Below are positions 1 to 7,062 of a DNA stretch of 15,757 nucleotides, piece after piece. The DNA comes from Bacteroidales bacterium (lineage in GTDB: Bacteria > Bacteroidota > Bacteroidia > Bacteroidales > UBA1715). Location: positions 1 through 15,757 of the forward strand of contig JAFZTG010000029.1 in the NCBI GenBank assembly GCA_017618935.1, written 5' to 3'. The position numbers and the translations under genes were made by a program. Numbering within the stretch: the first letter of the stretch is position 1; each line of letters begins with the position of its first letter. The notes below the pieces were generated by a model that did no database searches, had not been told where the DNA came from, and saw nothing but the letters and a program-made list of their open reading frames with translations.

Positions 1-84
1 CTCAACGCAAAAATAGAATGCGACGGCACAATACTCGCCGAAGGAGAAATCAAAGTTGCACTAACCGACAAAGAAAGCAAATAA
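1..84 (+). CDS. 3' end of a probable hotdog-fold dehydratase/thioesterase (partial)
   Basis: An open frame runs from base 1 to a TAA at 82-84 and encodes 27 residues ending KVALTDKESK. The stretch around AEGEIKVAL resembles the last strand of hotdog-fold 3-hydroxyacyl-ACP dehydratases (an acidic/hydrophobic strand followed by AEG.I). The end of the FabZ-like protein at 7064-7423 has a comparable ILAEG segment. The stop codon overlaps the start of the next gene (TAATG), which implies translational coupling and one operon. Only the C-terminus is present, so assignment to the family is an inference from a short match and from the fatty-acid-type neighbours. Confidence 0.5.
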   Translation, partial: LNAKIECDGTILAEGEIKVALTDKESK

Positions 85-518
85 TGGAACAAACGACTGT
101 GCTTCAAGCAGAAAAAGACATAGACATTCGTTTTAGCGAAGTCGATGCAATGCAAATTGTGTGGCACGGCTCGTATGCGCTCTATTTTGAAGATGCCCGT
201 GAAGAATTCGGTAGAAAATACAAACTGGAATATATGCGCATGTACGAATTTGGATTTTACGCACCGCTCGTGGAGCTCAAATTCAACTACAAACGGCCAT
301 TGAAATACCAAGACAAAGTGCGCATCAAAATCACGTTCCGAAACACTAGCGCGGCAAAACTCATTTTCGACTACGAAATTTACGACCGCACCACCAACGA
401 ACTCTGCGCCACAGGACACACTGTGCAAGTTTTCCTTGACACAAACTACAATTTAATGTGGACAACTCCCCCATTCATCAACGAATGGAAAAAAATAAAC
501 GGAATTGAGGTTCTGTAA
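84..518 (+). CDS. acyl-CoA/ACP thioesterase, 4HBT (YbgC-like) hotdog family
   Basis: This 144-residue hotdog protein probably hydrolyses an acyl thioester, releasing or editing chains made by the neighbouring KS/ACP set. The N-terminal block RFSEVDAMQIVWHGSYALYF (residues 16-35) is the 4-hydroxybenzoyl-CoA thioesterase signature: Asp21 is at the catalytic acid position, then the WHG.Y..YFE helix start and an AREEFG helix. Length is normal for the family. The ATG at 84 is preferred over an upstream start at 18 because it begins right at the alignable domain and shares a TAATG overlap with the preceding gene. Upstream residues would be unusually Arg-rich and would overlap that gene. Aryl polyene clusters regularly carry a thioesterase of this class. 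The exact substrate cannot be read from the sequence. Confidence 0.85.
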   Translation: MEQTTVLQAEKDIDIRFSEVDAMQIVWHGSYALYFEDAREEFGRKYKLEYMRMYEFGFYAPLVELKFNYKRPLKYQDKVRIKITFRNTSAAKLIFDYEIYDRTTNELCATGHTVQVFLDTNYNLMWTTPPFINEWKKINGIEVL

Positions 519-1067
519 CTATTTCACCATATAATAAATATCCGACAAATTCCGTCCCCAGTGGTCGTAATCGAGACCACAACCTACAATCCACTTGTCT
601 TTTTCAATAACCAACGGAGAATTTACCACGTTAAAACGTTCAGCATCAACGCCTTCGCGAATACACATCGGACACAAAAAAACTTGTTTTGCACCCGCTT
701 GCCGCAAACACCAATCCATCATATATTCAATCGTCTTTCCCGAATCAATAAAATCCTCAAGAATCACAACAATTTTTCCGCGAAGTGCTTCTGCCTCAGG
801 TAATTCTATAGCATTTATGGTATTCCGTTTTGTACCAGAATAACTTTTCAACAAAGCATATTCTATATCGAGAACGGTTTGCGGAAAATTTGCGAATATA
901 CGTTGTGAAAACCAATTTGCGCCATTCGCCATAACCACAAACACGACCTGTTCACCCAAAGACCGAACCACTCCGCACGTCTGCTCCACCACCGTCTGTA
1001 GTTGTTCTCCTGATACCAACAATTCAAATTGTGAATCCTTTATTTTTATACCACCATTATTTTTCAT
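519..1067 (-). CDS. hpt: hypoxanthine (guanine) phosphoribosyltransferase
   Basis: This 182-residue type I phosphoribosyltransferase would salvage hypoxanthine and/or guanine with PRPP to give IMP/GMP in the cytosol. The PRPP loop is VILEDFIDSGKT (residues 101-112), with the paired acidic residues Glu104-Asp105. The C-terminal purine/Mg region is VGCGLDYDHWGRNLSDIYY (161-179), matching the GLDY..(L)GRNLP block of HPRTs. SYSGTKR near residue 75-81 fits the flexible catalytic loop. The gene points against the surrounding cluster. Its TAG stop (519-521) directly follows the thioesterase stop with no spacer, and its start is 109 nt from the divergent ketosynthase gene. The tail is D.WGRNLSDIY rather than the commoner ..LGRNLP.IG, a mild departure. 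Function is confident; preference for hypoxanthine over guanine is not resolved. Confidence 0.9.
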   Translation of the reverse strand: MKNNGGIKIKDSQFELLVSGEQLQTVVEQTCGVVRSLGEQVVFVVMANGANWFSQRIFANFPQTVLDIEYALLKSYSGTKRNTINAIELPEAEALRGKIVVILEDFIDSGKTIEYMMDWCLRQAGAKQVFLCPMCIREGVDAERFNVVNSPLVIEKDKWIVGCGLDYDHWGRNLSDIYYMVK

Positions 1068-1120
1068 ACAAAAATATGAACATCTTTTTCATTCTGTTTG
1101 AAATCTTTTCATAATTCCAT

Positions 1121-1151
1121 TTTGAACACGTTATATTTTGTATTTCTTTTG
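1121..1151 (+). promoter_or_regulatory. candidate Bacteroidetes-type promoter for the KS operon
   Basis: TTTG at 1121-1124 is followed after 19 nt by TTCTTTTG at 1144-1151. This departs by one base from the TAnnTTTG -7 element of Bacteroidetes primary sigma promoters. It lies 25 nt before the ATG at 1177. Spacing is ideal, but the missing A in the -7 box makes it only a candidate. Confidence 0.45.
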
Positions 1152-1176
1152 CATTGCTAAATGATTCATAGTAAGA

Positions 1177-2331
1177 ATGATTTATCAAATTTCGCACAAT
1201 ATTATTTCTCCGTTAGGCTTTAGTTCCGAAGATAATTTCCGTGCCGTGAAAAACGGGGAAACCATGCTGGAACTGCAAGAAACGGCATTCTCACTGCCAG
1301 AACCATTTTTTGGCGCGCTCATCGACGATGATTTGCTCGATGCGGAATTTGCACGGATAAACACACAAAATTTTCGATACACGAAATTCGAAAAAGCGGC
1401 GATCATTAGCGTTTCAAAGGCATTGCAACAATCTGATATTCAACCAAATTCACCACGAGTACAGTTTATACTTTCCACGACAAAAGGAAACGTGCATCTG
1501 CTTGAAAATGCCGATGGATTTGACTCTGAACGGGTATATTTATGGAAATCGGCGCAACTGATAGCGAACTTTTTCGGTAACACAAACGAGCCTATCGTTG
1601 TTTCAAACGCTTGTATTTCAGGAGCTTCAGCACAAATCACCGCAAAACGGATGTTGGAATCCAACGAGTGCGACTACGCTATTGTGGTTGGTGCAGATAT
1701 GCTTTCGAAGTTTGTTGTGTCTGGTTTTCAGTCATTTAAGGCTCTTTCAAAAGAATTGTGCAAACCATACGACAAAAATCGCGTGGGTCTGAATTTAGGC
1801 GAAGCTGCTGCCACAATCATCTACGGAAAAACCGACAAATCATTACTTGAAAACAGCATTGTGCTTGTTTCGGGAGCAATGGCAAACGATGCAAACCATA
1901 TTTCGGGACCATCGAGAACGGGCGCTGGATTGTATCTCGCCATTCAAAAAGCTATGGACGGTTTTGCCACGCCAAACGAAATTGCGTTTGTAAACGCACA
2001 CGGCACAGCTACAGCCTACAACGACGATATGGAATCGTTGGCGCTGACTTCCGCAAGATTAAACGAACGTCCCGTCAACAGCCTCAAAGCCTATTTCGGA
2101 CACACACTCGGAGCGGCCGGCGTGTTGGAATCAATTATTTCATCATTGGCGATAATAGACGGCACAGCATTGAAAACCAACAATTTGCACGAACGAGGAA
2201 CCGTTGCGCCACTCAACACGCTTACCGAAAACCAACCTTGCACAGAACACAAATTTTTGAAAGTGTTGTCGGGATTCGGAGGAAGCAACGCCGCATTATT
2301 GTTTCAAAAAATAACACAACCCAATGGCTAA
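1177..2331 (+). CDS. 3-oxoacyl-ACP synthase (KAS I/II-type ketosynthase), complete catalytic triad
   Basis: This 384-residue condensing enzyme of the FabB/FabF type would catalyse decarboxylative Claisen condensation of malonyl-ACP with an acyl chain. The nucleophile is Cys146 in VVSNACISGASA. The two catalytic histidines are His275 (NAHGTATAYND) and His309 (YFGHTLGAAG), with Lys304 just before in NSLKAYFGH. The Gly-rich C-terminal SGFGGSNA loop is present. It is slightly shorter than FabF (~410), as is common for polyene-cluster KSs. It is the first gene after the divergent hpt and overlaps the next gene by 8 nt, which indicates coupled translation. The ATG at 1177 puts the first beta strand (IYQISHNIISPLG) at the N-terminus, as expected. 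Which chain-length or starter step it performs cannot be told from sequence. Confidence 0.92.
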   Translation: MIYQISHNIISPLGFSSEDNFRAVKNGETMLELQETAFSLPEPFFGALIDDDLLDAEFARINTQNFRYTKFEKAAIISVSKALQQSDIQPNSPRVQFILSTTKGNVHLLENADGFDSERVYLWKSAQLIANFFGNTNEPIVVSNACISGASAQITAKRMLESNECDYAIVVGADMLSKFVVSGFQSFKALSKELCKPYDKNRVGLNLGEAAATIIYGKTDKSLLENSIVLVSGAMANDANHISGPSRTGAGLYLAIQKAMDGFATPNEIAFVNAHGTATAYNDDMESLALTSARLNERPVNSLKAYFGHTLGAAGVLESIISSLAIIDGTALKTNNLHERGTVAPLNTLTENQPCTEHKFLKVLSGFGGSNAALLFQKITQPNG

Positions 2332-2926
2332 CGGAATCACATCATATTGCAGAATAACAAACGATACGGTGGTAGTAAATGGGAAAAAACGTACCGTACC
2401 ACGCACCGATTGCTCGTGGTTGAGCGATATTTACCACGCTGAAAATTTGTCATATCCCAAATTTTTCAAAATGGATAATTTGGCGAAAGCTGGATTTTTA
2501 GGTGCCGAGCTTGCGCTCAAAGATTTGAATATCGACAAAACTGAGCCAAAACAAAATATTGCCGTAATTTGTTGTAACCGAAGCTCTTCGCTCGACGACG
2601 ACACCGCCTATCAGCACACAATCCAAAGCGCAGACAACTATTTTCCGTCGCCCGCAGTGTTCGTTTACACACTGGCAAACATTGTAACAGGCGAAATTTC
2701 AATCAGAAATAAAATTATGGGCGAAAGCGCTTTTTACGTTCTTGAGCACTTTAATCCACAAAAATTTTGTTCCTTTGTACGGGGAGCATTTTCCGACAAA
2801 ACTATTGATGCCTGTTTGTGCGGCTGGGTAGAATATTTTAATGGGAACTGCGATGTTTTGTTTGCGTATGTTACCCGTAATGAATTGAATAACTTAGAAT
2901 TACATATAGAAAATTTATATAAATAA
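2324..2926 (+). CDS. half-length KS-fold protein without catalytic residues (annotated as 3-oxoacyl-ACP synthase in relatives)
   Basis: This 200-residue protein matches only the N-terminal half of a thiolase/KS fold. YPKFFKMDNLAKAGFLGAE (residues 44-62) resembles the KS segment before the first core strands. FPSPAVFVYTLANIVTGEIS (107-126) resembles the KS segment leading to the active-site strand. Where a KS has its A-C-S nucleophile motif, this protein has VLEHFN (about 139-144) with no cysteine. The C-terminal half carrying both His motifs is absent. The gene starts 8 nt inside the end of the KS gene and ends 3 nt before the ACP gene, so it is part of the operon. It may be a structural partner of a KS or an ACP-binding helper; that is inference. 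The frame is intact and uses codons like its neighbours, so it does not look like a fresh truncation. Confidence 0.7.
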   Translation: MANGITSYCRITNDTVVVNGKKRTVPRTDCSWLSDIYHAENLSYPKFFKMDNLAKAGFLGAELALKDLNIDKTEPKQNIAVICCNRSSSLDDDTAYQHTIQSADNYFPSPAVFVYTLANIVTGEISIRNKIMGESAFYVLEHFNPQKFCSFVRGAFSDKTIDACLCGWVEYFNGNCDVLFAYVTRNELNNLELHIENLYK

Positions 2927-2929
2927 CGT

Positions 2930-3190
2930 ATGGAAGAATTGATTTTAGAACTCAAAAAAGAAATCATTGAAGTGTTGAATCTCGAAGGAATGACACCCGA
3001 CGACATTGACAACGATGCGCCAATGTTCGGTGACGAAGGTCTTGCATTGGACTCTATCGACGCATTGGAATTGATCGTTCTTTTGGAGAAAAACTACGGA
3101 ATTAAATTGGCGAACGCCGCTGCAGGTAAGGAAGTTTTCAAATCTGTACGCACAATGGCGGAATACGTATCAAAAAACAGAACAAAATAG
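2930..3190 (+). CDS. acyl carrier protein
   Basis: This 86-residue acidic four-helix protein carries the growing acyl chain on a 4'-phosphopantetheine arm. The attachment motif is LALDSIDALEL, with the modified serine at Ser42 in DSID. It is followed by IVLLEKNYGI, the typical recognition helix II. The extended DAPMFGDEGLAL loop before the serine is typical of the dedicated ACPs in aryl polyene and flexirubin clusters rather than of housekeeping AcpP (GADSLD). It sits between the half-KS and the second full KS: 3 nt follow the upstream stop, and the next ATG is 3 nt beyond its own TAG. It is presumably the partner of both KSs. Confidence 0.93.
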   Translation: MEELILELKKEIIEVLNLEGMTPDDIDNDAPMFGDEGLALDSIDALELIVLLEKNYGIKLANAAAGKEVFKSVRTMAEYVSKNRTK

Positions 3191-3193
3191 TTG

Positions 3194-4390
3194 ATGGCTG
3201 ACAATTTGGTTGTGACCGGAATGGGCATCATTTCGGGACTTGGAACAGGAAAAGACAAAACGTTACAGGCTTTGTTTGCGGAAAAATCGGCGGTTGGACC
3301 GATTAAATATTTGCAAACAACGCACACTGACATTCCCGTTTCCGAAGTCCAAATGACTGACGAGGAAATGAAAACAGCATTGCATATTCCTCAGTCCCAA
3401 TTGGTTACACGAACGCCACTTATGGCTATGATAGCCGCAAAAGAAGCCATACAACAAGCTCATTTACAAGAGAATAAGCCAAAAAGAATTGCATTTATCA
3501 ATGGTACCACCGTTGGCGGTATGGAAAAAAGCGAACAATTCTATCTCGATTTTCTTGGAGATGAGAACCATAAAGAATTTATTGCAGCTCACGACTGCGG
3601 AGCTGGAACCGACGCAGTTGCCGATTATTTTGGCATTTTTGATATGACAACAACCATTTCAACTGCTTGTTCGTCAGCAATCAACGCTTTAATAATCGGA
3701 GCGAACCTGATTCGCACGGGAAAAGTTGACGCGGCTGTTGTTGGCGGCACAGAATGTTTGAGCAAATTCCACCTCAACGGCTTCAACACATTGATGATTC
3801 TTGACCGAGAAACCTGCAAACCATTCTCCAAAAATCACGTGGGATTGAATTTAGGTGAAGGTGCGGCATATTTGGTTCTTGAAAAAGCGGAAGCTGCGCA
3901 ACTACGTGGCGTTCAACCACTTTGCGAGCTAAACGGCTATGCCAATTTTTGCGATGCGTTCCATCAAACAGCCACATCGCCCAATGGTCAGGGCCCATTC
4001 CTTGCAATGCAAGGCGCACTCGCCGATGCCAATTTGCAACCATCTGATATTGACTATATTAGCTGTCACGGAACAGGAACCGGAAACAACGATTCCACCG
4101 AAGGAATTGCAATCACACGGGTGTTTGGCGAACAGATTCCCGATTTCTCATCAACCAAAGCATTTACCGGACACACCACAAGCGCGGCTGGAAGCGTAGA
4201 GGCTGTGATTTCAATCCTTGCTTTACAAAACAATTTTATACCAGCAAATCTGAACTTTTCCGAAAAAATGGACGAAGTTGACATTACACCAGTCACAAAA
4301 ACAAAACACAAAGATATTCAACACGTTATGAATAATTCGTTCGGTTTTGGAGGAAATGATTCGTCGTGCATTTTTTCAAAAATAAAATAG
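3194..4390 (+). CDS. 3-oxoacyl-ACP synthase (second full ketosynthase)
   Basis: This 398-residue FabF-like condensing enzyme has every catalytic element: Cys159 in TISTACSSAIN, His292 in SCHGTGTGNND, Lys322 and His327 in STKAFTGHTTSAAG, and the closing NNSFGFGGND loop. The N-terminus VVTGMGIISGLGTG is the classic KS start. An in-frame TTG three bases earlier (3191) could add one residue, but the ATG at 3194 is preferred. The gene follows the ACP stop by 3 nt and is followed after 5 nt by the non-catalytic KS homologue, an arrangement like the KS/chain-length-factor pairs of type II polyketide systems. It is clearly distinct from the KS at 1177-2331, so the pathway has two elongating enzymes. 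Confidence 0.93.
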   Translation: MADNLVVTGMGIISGLGTGKDKTLQALFAEKSAVGPIKYLQTTHTDIPVSEVQMTDEEMKTALHIPQSQLVTRTPLMAMIAAKEAIQQAHLQENKPKRIAFINGTTVGGMEKSEQFYLDFLGDENHKEFIAAHDCGAGTDAVADYFGIFDMTTTISTACSSAINALIIGANLIRTGKVDAAVVGGTECLSKFHLNGFNTLMILDRETCKPFSKNHVGLNLGEGAAYLVLEKAEAAQLRGVQPLCELNGYANFCDAFHQTATSPNGQGPFLAMQGALADANLQPSDIDYISCHGTGTGNNDSTEGIAITRVFGEQIPDFSSTKAFTGHTTSAAGSVEAVISILALQNNFIPANLNFSEKMDEVDITPVTKTKHKDIQHVMNNSFGFGGNDSSCIFSKIK

Positions 4391-4395
4391 AAACT

Positions 4396-5457
4396 ATGGA
4401 TATTTTCATTCAATCGGCAGCGCAAATTTCTATACAAAATCCACTCTGTGATGATTGGTTTGAAAATCCTATAGCACACACCGAAGGCTACAACCGCTCC
4501 ATCGAGCCTGATTATAAGCCATTTATAAATCCAATGGCTGCTCGCCGAATGGGAAAACTCATAAAACGTGCAATTGCGACATCAATTTCAGCAAAGCAAT
4601 CGGCTGGTTTAGAACAAGTTGATGCAATAATTACGGGTACAGGACTTGGCTGTATTGAAAACACAGAAAAATTTCTCTCCGCAATGGTCAACGAGGGCGA
4701 ACAATTCCTGCAACCAACCTATTTTATGCAATCAACGCACAACACAATCAGTTCGCAAATTGCTCTTAATCAGAAATGTAACGGATACAACTGCACGTAC
4801 TCGCACCGTGGAACTTCATTTGAAAGCGGACTTTCTGACGCACAGCAACAAATGTTGCTGGGACGAATCAACAACGCTCTTGTGGGCGGCCACGACGAAA
4901 TGACTCCCGACTATTACAATATACTCGGAAAAATTGGCTATTGGAAACAAGGAGAAATCTCGGAACAAAGTCTAAAACAATCTGCTACCAAAGGTTCATT
5001 TGCTGGTGAAACATCTGTGGCACTGATAGTTGGCACAAACAAGACAGAACACGCACTGTGTAAACTACGTGACGTGGATTTGCTCTACAAACCTTCGGAA
5101 ACAGCATTGCAAGAAGCAGCACAACGAATATTACAGCAAGCGAATCTGCAACCATCTGATATTGATGTGATTATGTGTGGCTTAAGTGGCGATTGCGAAT
5201 ACGATGCCATCTATACAAATTTTGCGAACGCATTCGGAAAAAATACGCCCATAGCGTGGTACAAACATATTTTTGGAGAATCATTCACAGCACCTGCATT
5301 TGGCGTATATGCCGCGGCAACGTGTTTAGCAAAAGAACGCGTGCCAAGCCATTTGCTCTACAATCAAAAAAACGAGGTAAAATCACCACGTAACATATTA
5401 TTATACAATCATTTCCAAAACATTGACCATTCACTAATCCTACTCTCGAAATGCTAA
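4396..5457 (+). CDS. chain-length-factor-like ketosynthase homologue lacking catalytic residues
   Basis: This 353-residue KS-fold protein aligns with KSs throughout: INPMAARRMGKLIKRAIATS at the N-terminal helix, IITGTGLGCIENTEKFL, ALVGGHDE, and KGSFAGETSVALIVG. By eye, His137 (TYSHRGTSFE) replaces the nucleophilic Cys. The first His motif reads MCGLSGD, with Leu263 at the His position. The second reads YKHIFGESFTAPAFG, with Glu295 at the His position. All three catalytic residues are therefore missing, which fits a non-catalytic subunit that pairs with the KS just upstream and sets chain length, as CLFs do in type II PKS. The ATG at 4396, 5 nt after the KS stop, is chosen over an ATG at 4366 that lies inside the preceding gene. 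The gene overlaps the next one by 7 nt. The partnership is inferred from gene order. Confidence 0.82.
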   Translation: MDIFIQSAAQISIQNPLCDDWFENPIAHTEGYNRSIEPDYKPFINPMAARRMGKLIKRAIATSISAKQSAGLEQVDAIITGTGLGCIENTEKFLSAMVNEGEQFLQPTYFMQSTHNTISSQIALNQKCNGYNCTYSHRGTSFESGLSDAQQQMLLGRINNALVGGHDEMTPDYYNILGKIGYWKQGEISEQSLKQSATKGSFAGETSVALIVGTNKTEHALCKLRDVDLLYKPSETALQEAAQRILQQANLQPSDIDVIMCGLSGDCEYDAIYTNFANAFGKNTPIAWYKHIFGESFTAPAFGVYAAATCLAKERVPSHLLYNQKNEVKSPRNILLYNHFQNIDHSLILLSKC

Positions 5458-5804
5458 AACTCGTTCTTTTATCCATCATTCAATCGCTGTGTCTTGCTTC
5501 GGGACAAGTGTTTTTGAAATTGGCGATGGTCAAAATGGAGAAATTTTCGTGGACGTGGAATTATTTTTATAGTTTGCTCACAAACTGGTGGTTCCTACTT
5601 GTAGGCATCACAATGGGAAGCGCCACGGTACTTTGGTTGCATATTCTGAAAAATTATCCATTATCGTCGGCATACCCAATGACGTGCCTAAGTTTCGTAT
5701 TTGGACTGCTCGCCGCATGGATTTTCCTTGGCGAATCCATTCCACTCACCCGTTGGCTTGGAGTTGGTATAATTATTGTTGGTGTTTGTTTTGTTGCTAA
5801 ATAA
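5451..5804 (+). CDS. small four-helix membrane protein, EamA/SMR-like transporter family
   Basis: This 117-residue protein is almost entirely hydrophobic, with about four membrane segments (roughly residues 2-25, 40-62, 68-93 and 97-115). LASGQVFLKLAM in helix 1, the central PLSSAYPMTCLSFVFGLLAAWIFLGE and the end GVGIIIVGV match the EamA/DMT superfamily half-unit, as in EmrE and ArnE/ArnF. Such small proteins usually dimerise in the inner membrane. The ATG lies 7 nt inside the end of the CLF-like gene, so translation is coupled. A role in flipping or exporting a lipid-linked pathway product is plausible from context but not shown. The Glu of EmrE helix 1 (Glu14) is not evident here, which argues against a simple drug/proton antiporter. 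Confidence 0.75.
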   Translation: MLKLVLLSIIQSLCLASGQVFLKLAMVKMEKFSWTWNYFYSLLTNWWFLLVGITMGSATVLWLHILKNYPLSSAYPMTCLSFVFGLLAAWIFLGESIPLTRWLGVGIIIVGVCFVAK

Positions 5805-5810
5805 TTGAAT

Positions 5811-6458
5811 ATGAAAAAAATACTAACGATCGTTTTCGTCTTATTCCTTTCTGTTTCAGCATATTGCCAACAAAAAGAAATATATTTGCATGGTAAGTTA
5901 ACAGGTTTGAACCACGAAGATATTATTTGGGAAATTTCAACCGCCGCAAAAAAAACAAACACACTTTACTGCGAGTTTGTGCAAGAAAAGACGAGTTCCT
6001 TGGTTGCCGAAACAGCAATATCGAAAGGAAAAATGTATTTCAAATCGCCACATTCGCTTCGCTGGGAATATGTGTCGCCACAGGCATCGGCGTTGATTGT
6101 GAACAACAACGATGTGGCACTGAAAACAGCCAACGGAACCAGTGCAGATGTGAACACACGAATGTTGAAGGAACTTGCCAACATTATTATCAGTTCAATT
6201 GACGGCAGCGGGCTCAACGACAGCAAAAATTTTTCGGCAGATCTATCCGTAAGCGACTTGCATTATATGGTGGAGCTTACCCCCGTCAACAAACGAATTG
6301 CGGCAGTTTATTCTTCGATTGTGCTTATCATACAACGAAAAACCTACCTCGCAGATTCAATCATATTGATCGAAAAGAACGGCGACAAAATGCAAATTTC
6401 ATTTTCAAATCACAAAGTAAATCAACCATTGGACAACAAACTCTTCAACGTGGAATAA
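5811..6458 (+). CDS. LolA-like outer-membrane lipoprotein carrier family protein (first copy)
   Basis: This 215-residue exported protein has an N-terminal signal peptide (MKKILTIVFVLFLSVSAYC, likely cut before QQ). The body shows the LolA-type half-barrel signature: YCEFVQEKTSSLVAETAISKG (approximately residues 54-74), then KMYFKSPHSLRWEYVSPQAS and later strands with NNDVALKT. LolA shuttles hydrophobic lipid anchors across the periplasm. Members encoded in aryl polyene clusters are thought to handle the polyene lipid instead, which is family knowledge rather than evidence from here. The ATG at 5811 is chosen over a TTG at 5805. The gene follows the membrane protein by 6 nt, and its last 40 nt are almost identical to the end of the next gene. 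Confidence 0.8.
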   Translation: MKKILTIVFVLFLSVSAYCQQKEIYLHGKLTGLNHEDIIWEISTAAKKTNTLYCEFVQEKTSSLVAETAISKGKMYFKSPHSLRWEYVSPQASALIVNNNDVALKTANGTSADVNTRMLKELANIIISSIDGSGLNDSKNFSADLSVSDLHYMVELTPVNKRIAAVYSSIVLIIQRKTYLADSIILIEKNGDKMQISFSNHKVNQPLDNKLFNVE

Positions 6459-6462
6459 TATG
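6420..6462. repeat. 43-nt direct repeat, copy 1 (end of first LolA-like gene)
   Basis: The stretch is nearly identical to 7024-7066, with two adjacent differences (TG at 6451-6452 against CA at 7055-7056). It encodes NQPLDNKLFN.E, the stop, and the ATG of the next gene. Both repeats end exactly at the start codon of the following gene, so the second LolA-like gene lies between two copies of the same junction sequence. Confidence 0.9.
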
Positions 6463-7062
6463 AAAAAAATACTCGTTTTACTTTTCGGTTTGTGCGTCAG
6501 TATAACTGCATTTTGTCAATATGATTCTTGGGGGGATGTTCCAGAAAAAGCCAAACAAGAGTTCATACAAAAAATGAAAAAAAATTCACCCCAAACTCTC
6601 ACGAGCGATTTTTATTTTTTTAGATGTGATACGAGAGAGATGTTTGAAAAAGTTAGATATAATAAATCGGAAGGGAAACTATATTACCAAACTCCATGTT
6701 TACTTCGTTGGGAAACAACGACTTCAAGGTTTATCACTGTTGACAAGTCAACGCAACTATATTTTAATTCAAATACGTTCAAAATACTTCTTAGTGTAAT
6801 CGACGCAAGCATATATCAAGATGAAAAAAATTTTGAAGTTCGTATTCTATACTGGCCAAGCATGAATGAATGGAAAGTTCAACTCACTCCAAAGCGAATT
6901 TCTTATGCAAAGGAAATAGAACTGATAGAAATATATTACACACAAGACTTACTTAACATAGAATCTATTAGTTTACATGAAAATTGGTACCATACGCGTA
7001 TAGATTTTGAAAATCAAATAATCAATCAACCATTGGACAACAAACTCTTCAACGCAGAATAA
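6460..7062 (+). CDS. LolA-like family protein (second, divergent copy)
   Basis: This 200-residue exported protein begins with a signal peptide (MKKILVLLFGLCVSITAFC, likely cut before QYDS) close to that of the preceding protein. KVRYNKSEGKLYYQTPCLLRWE (approximately residues 65-86) corresponds to the LolA KGKMYFKSP..LRWEY segment of the first copy, and both end NQPLDNKLFN.E. Between the ends the two proteins are much diverged. This copy is shorter, more aromatic and visibly richer in A/T, and it lacks the clear F.Q.K strand. It follows the first copy by a single base and is followed after one base by the dehydratase gene. It is probably a duplicated and specialised periplasmic partner of the first copy; whether it is still a carrier is uncertain. 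Confidence 0.68.
   Translation: MKKILVLLFGLCVSITAFCQYDSWGDVPEKAKQEFIQKMKKNSPQTLTSDFYFFRCDTREMFEKVRYNKSEGKLYYQTPCLLRWETTTSRFITVDKSTQLYFNSNTFKILLSVIDASIYQDEKNFEVRILYWPSMNEWKVQLTPKRISYAKEIELIEIYYTQDLLNIESISLHENWYHTRIDFENQIINQPLDNKLFNAE

Noticed and set aside
18..83. N-terminal extension of the thioesterase from the ATG at 18
   Set aside because: The added 22 residues are Arg/Asn-rich, do not resemble the family, and would overlap the end of the upstream gene; the ATG at 84 overlaps the previous stop by one base in the usual TAATG manner.
1069..1076. A TATTTTTG -7-like box on the minus strand just before the hpt ATG
   Set aside because: It ends 1 nt before the start codon, so transcription would begin inside the gene, and no -33 TTTG lies at 19-21 nt. 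It is probably a chance A/T match; the hpt promoter was not identified.
4366..4395. Start of the CLF-like protein at 4366
   Set aside because: It overlaps the end of the upstream KS by 25 nt and adds Lys-rich residues; the ATG at 4396 follows the stop by 5 nt and begins the first KS strand.
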